From: Bacteroidota bacterium
GTDB lineage: Bacteria; Bacteroidota; Bacteroidia; Bacteroidales; B39-G9
NCBI GenBank assembly: GCA_003648455.1
Contig: QMPG01000057.1
Location: 1-12,630 of the forward strand
DNA length: 12,630 nt
Direction of reading: 5' to 3'
The position numbers were made by a program, and so were the translations under genes. Positions 1 through 5,679 of this stretch are shown here, piece by piece. The notes below the pieces were generated by a model. The model made no database searches. It was not told where the DNA came from and worked only from the letters and a program-made list of their open reading frames with translations. Position 1 is the first letter of the stretch, and each line of letters opens with the position of its first letter.

Positions 1-207
1 GTTTTCCCCTATTTAGGGGAACCGTAGCGAAGCGAAGCTCACGAACACAAATAATATATATATTTGTGAGTAAATGTCCGAAGGACAAAGGGGTTAATAA
101 ATAAATAAAGGTATTCTATGTTGCACTAATTCGGTAATCCACATTTATTTACAACAGAACTTTTTATATTACCCTGAGTTCGCTATCAATTGAAAATTTC
201 CAAATAG
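1..207. other. Non-coding stretch with three small hairpins, downstream of fecR
   Basis: No convincing coding frame is present. Three inverted repeats lie close together. TTCCCCT (4-10) pairs with AGGGGAA (15-21) around a 4-base loop. CACAAATA (46-53) pairs with TATTTGTG (61-68) around an AT loop. TGTCC (75-79) pairs with GGACA (83-87) around GAA. This looks like a structured intergenic repeat rather than a standard terminator, because no T-run follows any of the stems. From 90 to 207 there is AT-rich sequence with a short AATA microsatellite and nothing else I can name. Since fecR points toward position 1, its natural downstream partner, often a TonB-dependent receptor, could lie just outside the window. 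Confidence 0.5.
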
Positions 208-1233
208 TTAATTTAACTCTTTATTGTTTCTCGTTAATACAATTTCTTTGGTGTCTTTAACTTTATAATTCAAATTAAAAGTAGAGCAAATAACTTCGAG
301 AACTGTATCGATTGGTTGTTTGCTGAATGTAGATGTTATTCTCAAATTTTTTATTACTGATGATTCGAACAAAATTTTTACATTATAAGTTTTATTAATT
401 ACGCTTATAACATCTTCCAGCTTATTGTTTTTAAATATCAAATCATTTGTTTTCCATGAGAGATAATTTACATTGGTGTTTTGTTTTTTACTAATTTCAT
501 TATTTGATAAGATCCCTAAATTTCCGGGCTTAAGAATTACATTAGCATGTTCATTGTTTCTTTTATAAAGTATTACTTTGCCTGTTTTAACAAATACTTC
601 AACTTTTTTGTTGGGCAGATTTGCCTTAACATTAAACGAAGTGCCTAAAACTTTTACTCTTGCATTTTTTGCAGATACGATAAACGGTTTTTCAGGATTT
701 TTTACAATTTCGAAAAATGCTTCACCTTTTAAATTTACTTTTCTGTTGTTTTTTGAAAATTCTTTAGGGAAACGGATCTTAGAATTTGAATATAAATATA
801 CACATGAACCATCAGGTAAAACTACCTTTTTGTTTAATTCGTTGTTGCTTGCCTCAATCAAATTATATAAAATTGGATTTAAAGGTGAATTATAAAGTAA
901 ATATCCTGAGAAAGAAAAACCTAAAAGCAAAATAAAAATTGCAGCATAACTCATAAATTTCTTAACTAATAAATTTTTCTTAATTGTAACAGTAGATTCG
1001 TCATTCTCAATTCTTGCATGTAATTTATTCCAAGCGGTATCTGTATTAATATTTTTCATTTTATCAGACTTATCTGTTAATTCCCAACTTTTTTTAATTT
1101 TACTAAAAAAATTCATATTTCCCTTATCTTTCAACCATAATTCAAACACTTCATTGTCAGTGTCGGTTGTTTCATCAGACAAGTATTTTGCAATGAAATT
1201 CCAATTTATATTATTAAAGTCATTATTTCCCAT
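208..1233 (-). CDS. FecR-family anti-sigma factor with DUF4974-like C-terminus
   Basis: A single-pass inner-membrane anti-sigma regulator of about 341 residues. The cytoplasmic N-terminus (about 1-93) holds the sigma-binding region, and one hydrophobic segment lies at about 94-113. The periplasmic FecR domain spans about 130-225, with the family signatures LPDGS..YLYSNSKIRFP, GEAFFEI and VLGTSFNV. The C-terminal part (about 265-335, LEDVISVINKTYNVKI onward) matches the DUF4974 / secretin-TonB-like domain typical of Bacteroidota FecR proteins. By family knowledge it senses a TonB-dependent receptor and controls the ECF sigma factor encoded 60 bp upstream on the same strand. An in-frame GTG lies one codon before the chosen ATG; I prefer the ATG at 1233. 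The TonB receptor usually found next to such pairs is not in view. Its ligand cannot be inferred. Confidence 0.93.
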   Translation of the reverse strand: MGNNDFNNINWNFIAKYLSDETTDTDNEVFELWLKDKGNMNFFSKIKKSWELTDKSDKMKNINTDTAWNKLHARIENDESTVTIKKNLLVKKFMSYAAIFILLLGFSFSGYLLYNSPLNPILYNLIEASNNELNKKVVLPDGSCVYLYSNSKIRFPKEFSKNNRKVNLKGEAFFEIVKNPEKPFIVSAKNARVKVLGTSFNVKANLPNKKVEVFVKTGKVILYKRNNEHANVILKPGNLGILSNNEISKKQNTNVNYLSWKTNDLIFKNNKLEDVISVINKTYNVKILFESSVIKNLRITSTFSKQPIDTVLEVICSTFNLNYKVKDTKEIVLTRNNKELN

Positions 1234-1256
1234 CACATTTAAATTTATAAATTTTC

Positions 1257-1293
1257 AATCCCGAAGTATCGGGATTTCGCTAGTGCTCAACTT
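1257..1293. repeat. Dispersed hairpin repeat between sigma and fecR genes (inverted copy of the 5.2-kb array core)
   Basis: AATCCCGA (1257-1264) and TCGGGATT (1269-1276) form a perfect 8-bp stem with loop AGTA. The flanking bases up to about 1293 (TTCGCTAGTGCTCAACTTT) are, as reverse complement, near-identical to the core of the tandem array around 5180-5220. The same element therefore occurs here once, in the opposite orientation. It fills most of the 60-bp gap between the sigma stop codon and fecR. No T-run follows the stem on the minus strand, so I do not call it a terminator. Confidence 0.75.
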
Positions 1294-1839
1294 TCAAACT
1301 TCAATATATGCTTTTAAATTATTTCTAAAATGCATTAAAGCTTTTCCCATATTTGCTTCTACTGTTTTTATTGAGATCGATAATTTCGCTGCAATTTCTC
1401 TGTATTTTAAGCCCTCATATCTACTCAACTTAAATATTTGTCTACATCTTTCGGGCAATGAATTTAAAGTTTCTTCAATTATTTGGTTAATATCTTTTGC
1501 ATTAAGAATTTTGTCTGCCTGGTCCCCTTGTTCTTTATAGGCATGCTTAACATAACCAATAAATTTTTCATTAACTGACCAGAGCCTTATTTGCTGCAAA
1601 CAATTATTTTTAACCGATTGATACATGTATGATTTAATTGATTTAATGTTTAACTCCTTCCGATTTTTCCATAATATATAAAAAATATCCTGTACAACTT
1701 CTTCGGCATCTTCGGCATTTCTTAAATAATAAAAGGCGTAATTACACAAGTCCTTATAATTTTGTTTAAAAAACAATTCAAATGCTTTTATATCGCCTTT
1801 CTTTATTTTTTTAACTATTTGTTTATCATATATTTTCAT
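1294..1839 (-). CDS. ECF RNA polymerase sigma factor (Bacteroidota expansion type)
   Basis: A 181-residue sigma-70 family protein of extracytoplasmic-function type. Region 2 (about 18-85) covers AFELFFKQNYKDLCNYAF, NAEDAEEVVQDIF and the DNA-melting segment near SYMYQSVKNNCL. Region 4 (about 119-172) contains the helix-turn-helix with LNSLPERCRQIFKLSRYEGL and YREIAAKLSISIKTVE, typical of the sigma-70 family often paired with FecR in Bacteroides-like genomes. It directs RNA polymerase to its target promoters when released by the anti-sigma factor encoded immediately downstream. The pair is probably co-transcribed. The ATG start at 1839 gives a normal family length. The last codons and the TGA stop lie at the edge of the dispersed repeat at 1257-1293. 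Targets are unknown. Confidence 0.95.
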   Translation of the reverse strand: MKIYDKQIVKKIKKGDIKAFELFFKQNYKDLCNYAFYYLRNAEDAEEVVQDIFYILWKNRKELNIKSIKSYMYQSVKNNCLQQIRLWSVNEKFIGYVKHAYKEQGDQADKILNAKDINQIIEETLNSLPERCRQIFKLSRYEGLKYREIAAKLSISIKTVEANMGKALMHFRNNLKAYIEV

Positions 1840-1944
1840 ATATTATTTAAAAAAGTAATATCTAAAAGCAACTCAATAATCGGTTTTGTTATTTAATTTA
1901 CAAATACACAATAGATAAATATACTAAATAATTTTGTTTAAAAT

Positions 1945-1976
1945 AAATCCTTCGGGCTTTGAAACCCGAAGGATTT
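1945..1976 (-). terminator. Hairpin terminator after the CarboxypepD_reg-like gene
   Basis: AAATCCTTCGGG (1945-1956) pairs perfectly with CCCGAAGGATTT (1965-1976), a 12-bp stem with an 8-base loop. It begins 6 bp past the stop codon of the minus-strand gene at 1983-3290. The trailing T-run on the minus strand is short (ATTTATTTTAAA), so termination strength is uncertain, but position and stem fit. It separates that gene from the sigma factor gene. Confidence 0.75.
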
Positions 1977-1982
1977 TGTTTG

Positions 1983-3290
1983 TCAGTTCTTTTTAAATTT
2001 TCTGTTTAACTTTCTAACAGCCGATTCTATTGATTCGTTTGGCTTAATATAATTATATTCACCCCAGTAACTATCGGGTTTAAAATAACTCACTTTCTCG
2101 ACAAACACTGATCTGGATGGCAATACCTCTTTCCTGTTAAATTTTACGGCATCTTCTGCTCTATTGGTAACAGCCAATTCAGACATTGTAGTGTATTTAG
2201 AACGGAATAATTTCTTTTTCCATTTACATTTAAATACTACTTCGCCTCTTGCATAGTTTAAGTACCATTTACCATTATTTTCTTTATAGTTTACATAATA
2301 ATTAGCACTTTGTAGAGAAACTCTCATTGAAAAAGGTTTTCTTTTAACCATGAGACTGGTTGCTCTATTTATATATACAGGATTTATATTAAATTCAATA
2401 GCTGAAAAAGCCAATGTTTCAACATCTAAATATATTTTACCTGAATAAACAGGACCATTATCAATTGGAATTTGATCAAAAGCAATCACATAATTAACTC
2501 TTTCGTTAACTTTTACTATATTTAAAAATTTATAATTAAAAATTTTTGAAAAGTCATGAGGAAATAATATTTCAGGATTATTAACAACATCAATTGACAA
2601 TGTAGAATATGGACCTCCCTGAATTTTAAAATTTACTGTGTCCATTCGCTTCACATCTTTACTTTTTCTACCTCTTATAAGTTTAATAAAATTACTTGAT
2701 AAACGATTATAAGGCGATTTGTATATTTCAACAACTCCTTCAGAAACAGCAACATAATGTCGGTTCTTTTTCACTGTTTCTCTATAAAAGCCTGTTAATA
2801 AGTTAGGCTTAACACTATAATTTTTAGATATCTTTGCAACTGCTTTTTTTAATAAATCTTCGGGTTGTAAAGGATATTCGGGTCTAATTGGAATTTTGGA
2901 AAGTGTAATTGGCGAAACCTCTAATCGAATTAAATTTCTTTTCTGAGAAAATTTGCTAATTGCCAGTGATTTGTTTTTATATCCAATATATGAAAACTCT
3001 ATTTTTGAATCTTTTTTTTCTAATGGGACTTTCAATACAAAATTACCGTCAGAATTAGAGACTGTAGCAATATTGGTTCCCATTAAATAGACATTTGCAA
3101 ATATTAAAGGTTCGTTTGTTTCATTATCCACAATTTTACCTTTTATTGAAATGAATGAAGTGTCTTTGCTTGATATTTCTTTTTTCTGTTTCAAAAAAGA
3201 ATTTATGCCGGCAGTTGATATTAAACTGCACGAAATAAATATGCCTATCAGACATAATGTTATTCCGATTTTAAATTTATGTGTTTTCAT
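1983..3290 (-). CDS. Exported CarboxypepD_reg-like domain protein
   Basis: A 435-residue exported protein of a kind common in Bacteroidota. The N-terminus (MKTHKFKIGITLCLIGIFIS) is a signal sequence. Cys21 after FIS could be a poor lipobox, or cleavage may be by signal peptidase I near STAG. Residues about 46-115 form a carboxypeptidase-regulatory-like beta domain (ISIKGKIVDNETNEPLIFA, SNSDGNFVLKVP, FSYIGYKNK). The rest is beta-rich, ends in SYWGEYNYIKPNESIE, and has no recognisable catalytic motif. There is no TonB plug or outer-membrane barrel, so it is not a SusC-type receptor despite sharing the N-terminal domain. It lies upstream of the sigma/fecR pair on the same strand, but the hairpin at 1945-1976 argues against simple co-transcription. 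A periplasmic or outer-membrane-associated role is likely; the actual function is unknown. Confidence 0.85.
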   Translation of the reverse strand: MKTHKFKIGITLCLIGIFISCSLISTAGINSFLKQKKEISSKDTSFISIKGKIVDNETNEPLIFANVYLMGTNIATVSNSDGNFVLKVPLEKKDSKIEFSYIGYKNKSLAISKFSQKRNLIRLEVSPITLSKIPIRPEYPLQPEDLLKKAVAKISKNYSVKPNLLTGFYRETVKKNRHYVAVSEGVVEIYKSPYNRLSSNFIKLIRGRKSKDVKRMDTVNFKIQGGPYSTLSIDVVNNPEILFPHDFSKIFNYKFLNIVKVNERVNYVIAFDQIPIDNGPVYSGKIYLDVETLAFSAIEFNINPVYINRATSLMVKRKPFSMRVSLQSANYYVNYKENNGKWYLNYARGEVVFKCKWKKKLFRSKYTTMSELAVTNRAEDAVKFNRKEVLPSRSVFVEKVSYFKPDSYWGEYNYIKPNESIESAVRKLNRKFKKN

Positions 3291-3495
3291 GGCTTTAAGT
3301 TTTTAGGTAATAATTAATAATTAACTCTACATTATTAAGGCCTTTTAATAATTGTAACTTTGTGCTTCTATTATTAAGATTAACTAAAGCCTCTTTACCC
3401 TATTGCAAATTACAACTTTTTTTTATAATGTGTAATTATTGATTTTGTTTCAAATTTCAAAAATCTTGGAGATTTGGAAAAATTTGGTTATTAAC

Positions 3496-3636
3496 ACAGT
3501 TCATTTCGAAGTGAGGAACGAACGAGGAATCCCTTCTTTTATTGATGGGAATTCCTCTCCACCAGATGGCGGAGAGGAATGACACTGGTGAAAGACCGTA
3601 GGGATTCCTCAGCTCATTCAAATTTACAATCCGAAA
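3496..3636. repeat. MITE-like palindromic element flanked by 9-bp direct repeats
   Basis: An outer inverted repeat, GAGGAATCCC (3524-3533) with GGGATTCCTC (3601-3610), encloses an inner one, ATTCCTCTCC (3551-3560) with GGAGAGGAAT (3571-3580). Both are perfect over 10 bp. The interval is clearly richer in G+C than its surroundings. GTTATTAAC occurs directly on both sides (3487-3495 and 3637-3645), as a target-site duplication would. It has no coding capacity of its own. The copy number and mobilising transposase cannot be seen here. It may equally be a structured intergenic repeat whose flanking match is chance in AT-rich DNA. Confidence 0.6.
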
Positions 3637-3710
3637 GTTATTAACCCGCATTAGAAGTACCCAAATTTGGGGTTTTAAAAACACCAAATTTATTGGTAAT
3701 TCTTAAGCGT

Positions 3711-3731
3711 CGAAAAATTATGAATTTTTCG
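3711..3731. other. Perfect 9-bp hairpin of unknown role
   Basis: CGAAAAATT (3711-3719) and AATTTTTCG (3723-3731) pair completely around ATG. It lies between the palindromic element and the CitD-CitE terminator. It may be part of a further degraded repeat or a second terminator-like structure; no T-run follows beyond the stem itself. Confidence 0.4.
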
Positions 3732-3786
3732 GGTTAATATTCAAATCATTAGTTCGAGATTACAAGTCCCTAACAGTAAAGTGAAT

Positions 3787-3818
3787 AAAAAAAAGCACAA
3801 ACAAAAATGTCTGTGCTT
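3787..3818 (-). terminator. Intrinsic terminator of the CitD-CitE gene
   Basis: Read on the minus strand, AAGCACAGAC pairs with GTTTGTGCTT (10 bp including one G-U pair) around ATTTTT. It is followed at once by a run of eight T, interrupted later by one A. It lies 37 bp beyond the stop codon at 3855. This is a textbook rho-independent terminator. Confidence 0.85.
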
Positions 3819-3854
3819 AATAAACTAAGTTAATAAAAAAATAAAATTTATAAA

Positions 3855-5078
3855 TTATTCTATTTCGTTCATCCAATTTTCTGATAGTTTGCCTAAGCTA
3901 ACAGCCAAATCAATAATTTTTTGATTTCTTTTAACTACCGGAGGATCAATCATTTTAGTTCCTAATGAAACAACGCCAAGTCCTTTTTTTTCGGCTTCGA
4001 CAAATGCCATAACAATTTTTTTAGCTTTTTCAATCTGATCAGGTTCAGGAGCAAAACTATCTTGAATAACATTTATCTGACGAGGATGAATACATCCCAT
4101 ACCTTCAAATCCTAATGATTTTGAAGTTTTTACATTTTCTCTTAGAGCGTCCATATCTGCAACATCAGAGAAAACTGAATCGATAGGTTGAATTTTAGCA
4201 GCGTGGCAGGCATTTACCATTCTTGTTCGTGCATATAATGATTCGTTTCCTTGTTTGGTTCTTCTAACGCCCATGTCGGCAGTATAATCTTCAAGACCAA
4301 TTGCCATAGAAACAACATTTGGCGATGCAGTAGCAATCTCAAAAGCTTTCTCAACACCCATAGCACTTTCAATAATTGGCATATAATAAATTGGGCGAGT
4401 AATATTATATTGCTTTTTAATTTTTTCTATCTCAAGGTCTAATTCTTGTAAATATTCAGCACTTTCACATTTTGGAACTAAAAGAAGATGAACATTATGA
4501 GGAATAACAAATTTTAAATCATCAATTCCGCGTTGTCCCTGATTAATTCTAACCATTCTCTCTGCACCATAAAAATTAACTTGTAATAAAGCATTACGAA
4601 CCAATAAACGTGCTTCTTCTTTTTTAGCTGGTGCAACAGAATCTTCTAAGTCAAGAATAATGCCGTCAGGATTATGAATTCCTGCATTTAGCATCATGCT
4701 AGGTGTGTTACCGGGTAAATATAAACGTGAAAAACGATATCTTTCTTTTGCTGATGAATAATTATTTGCTTCAATCATTTCCGGCAAATATTCCTTATCC
4801 GTATCAATAACTTGCTTAACAGCTGCTTCAATTCTTGCTTGCAAAATAAAAGCCAATGCTCCTGTGTCTTCAATCTTTACATTTGCATTTTTAATGCCAA
4901 AAAAATCAAGTTCTTTTTCGCATAATTCAATAATTGATTTACCAAACAATACTTTTACTTTGCTGACTAAATCAATATTAATGCCTCCTGATGATGTTAG
5001 CTCAAGTGTTACAAAACAATCAGAACGTACTTTTTTCCCTTTGTTTCCTGCTGTTACTATTTTATTTATATTGCTCAT
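3855..5078 (-). CDS. Fused citrate lyase acyl carrier protein (CitD) and citryl-CoA lyase subunit (CitE)
   Basis: A 407-residue two-domain protein. Residues about 1-92 resemble CitD, the gamma subunit: VRSDCFVTLEL corresponds to the carrier's SD motif, placing the likely prosthetic-group serine at Ser19, and NVKIEDTGALAFILQARIEAA matches the CitD C-terminal half. Residues about 113-400 are a CitE / HpcH-HpaI-type TIM barrel, with SRLYLPGNTPSMM, LDLEDSVAP (D143, E145, D146), MVRIN (R177), PIIESAMG (E237), GLEDYTADMG (D264) and IHPRQI (H331). In citrate lyase, CitE cleaves the citryl-thioester carried on CitD to acetyl-thioester plus oxaloacetate in the cytoplasm; CitF performs the acyl transfer. 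Normally CitD and CitE are separate. No citF, citC, citG or citX lies in the window, so the natural substrate may differ. Single-gene unit with its own terminator. Confidence 0.87.
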   Translation of the reverse strand: MSNINKIVTAGNKGKKVRSDCFVTLELTSSGGINIDLVSKVKVLFGKSIIELCEKELDFFGIKNANVKIEDTGALAFILQARIEAAVKQVIDTDKEYLPEMIEANNYSSAKERYRFSRLYLPGNTPSMMLNAGIHNPDGIILDLEDSVAPAKKEEARLLVRNALLQVNFYGAERMVRINQGQRGIDDLKFVIPHNVHLLLVPKCESAEYLQELDLEIEKIKKQYNITRPIYYMPIIESAMGVEKAFEIATASPNVVSMAIGLEDYTADMGVRRTKQGNESLYARTRMVNACHAAKIQPIDSVFSDVADMDALRENVKTSKSLGFEGMGCIHPRQINVIQDSFAPEPDQIEKAKKIVMAFVEAEKKGLGVVSLGTKMIDPPVVKRNQKIIDLAVSLGKLSENWMNEIE

Positions 5079-5171
5079 TTTTTAATATTTTATATTTAAT
5101 TATTTACAAATATGTTTTCTGTCTGTAAAAGTATAAAGATAAAAGTGAAAAGACAAAGGAAAGGAGTTGAA

Positions 5172-5557
5172 AAGTTCATAAAGTTGAGCGATAGCGAAAT
5201 CCCAATACTTCGGGGTTGAAAGTTCATAAAGTTGAGAAGCTTAATTGAATAATTGTGAAAATATAAGAATTAAGTTATCTTTATATATCTGTGATAATCA
5301 GTTAAATCTGTGTTATCTGCGTTCTATTATAGAGGTTTAGAATTCATTAAGTTAAGCGAAAACGAAATCCCAATACTTCGGGGTTAAAAGTTCATAAAAT
5401 TGAGAAGCTTAATTGAATAATTGTGAAAATATAAGTATTAAGTTATCTTTATATATCTGTGATAATCAGTTAAATCTGTGTTATCTGCGTTCTATTATAA
5501 CGGTTTAGAATTCATTAAGTTAAGCGAAAACGAAATCCCAATACTTCGGGGTTGAAA
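5172..5557. repeat. Tandem array, exact 168-bp unit, about 2.3 copies
   Basis: The motif CCCAATACTTCGGGGTT starts at 5201, 5369 and 5537, exactly 168 bp apart each time. Unit 1 is about 5172-5339, unit 2 about 5340-5507, and a partial third about 5508-5557. By hand alignment, units 1 and 2 differ at about 11 positions without indels, and the first 46 bases of units 2 and 3 are identical. Within unit 1 an 18-bp sequence (AAAGTTCATAAAGTTGAG) also recurs at 5171-5188 and 5219-5236. The core GCGAAATCCCAATACTTCGG is an imperfect hairpin and matches the inverted copy near 1257-1293. Confidence 0.92.
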
Positions 5558-5576
5558 ATTGAATTCAACAATTCTT

Positions 5577-5601
5577 AATTCATAATTCATAATTCATAAT
5601 T
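5577..5601. repeat. AATTCAT heptamer microsatellite, 3.6 copies
   Basis: Three perfect AATTCAT units (5577-5597) are followed by a partial AATT. It sits just upstream of the candidate promoter for the gene at 5680, so length changes by slippage could alter promoter context; that effect is inference. Confidence 0.8.
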
Positions 5602-5616
5602 AAATAATAAGAACTC

Positions 5617-5648
5617 TTTGTACTTTCAATTCTTTTGGTTTATTTTAG
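5617..5648 (+). promoter_or_regulatory. Candidate Bacteroidota promoter for the repeat-protein gene
   Basis: TTTG (5617-5620), a 20-bp spacer, then TATTTTAG (5641-5648). This is one mismatch from the Bacteroidota -7 consensus TAnnTTTG, with acceptable spacing to the -33 TTTG. Transcription would begin near 5655, about 25 bases before the start codon. Confidence 0.45.
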
Positions 5649-5679
5649 TAAATAATTTTTTAATAAAAATTCAAAAATA

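Larger units (their letters stand above)
3291..3854. other. 564-bp gene-free region of repeats and hairpins
   Basis: No believable gene. An open minus-strand frame at 3457-3687 runs through the palindromic element and has no start-site support. Contents in order: a hairpin ATTATTAA (3331-3338)/TTAATAAT (3345-3352) in the leader of the 1983-3290 gene; the palindromic element at 3496-3636; a perfect CCCAAATTTGGG palindrome (3660-3671); ACCAA/TTGGT (3683-3697); a 9-bp hairpin (3711-3731); and the terminator of the CitD-CitE gene (3787-3818). Confidence 0.7.
5085..5679. other. 595-bp divergent gene-free region with tandem repeats
   Basis: This gap separates the divergent CitD-CitE and repeat-protein genes. 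About two thirds is the 168-bp tandem array (5172-5557). It is followed by a heptamer microsatellite (AATTCAT, 5577-5601) and a promoter-like site at 5617-5648. No open frame looks coding. The first 90 bp, leading out of the CitD-CitE gene, is plain AT-rich sequence in which I see no clear promoter. Confidence 0.7.

Noticed and set aside
578..895. Plus-strand open frame of 105 codons
   Set aside because: It lies entirely inside fecR on the opposite strand; fecR shows clear domain motifs, so this is a shadow frame.
1257..1276. Intrinsic terminator between sigma and fecR
   Set aside because: The stem is good, but no T-run follows on the minus strand, and the sequence recurs as a dispersed repeat elsewhere in the window.
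1154..1540. Plus-strand open frame of 128 codons
   Set aside because: It spans the end of the sigma gene and the start of fecR on the opposite strand and has no family features.
3355..3362. TAACTTTG, a perfect -7 promoter match on the plus strand
   Set aside because: There is no TTTG at the -33 distance and no plus-strand gene downstream for it to drive.
3457..3687. Minus-strand open frame of 76 codons
   Set aside because: It runs across the palindromic MITE-like element and its hairpins. The protein looks like a translated repeat with no domain and no promoter.
5158..5167. AAGGAAAGGA as a Shine-Dalgarno sequence on the plus strand
   Set aside because: No start codon with a usable frame follows, and other genes here do not use Shine-Dalgarno sites.
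5172..5557. CRISPR array
   Set aside because: The repeats are 168 bp long and directly adjacent with no unique spacers, and no cas gene is present.
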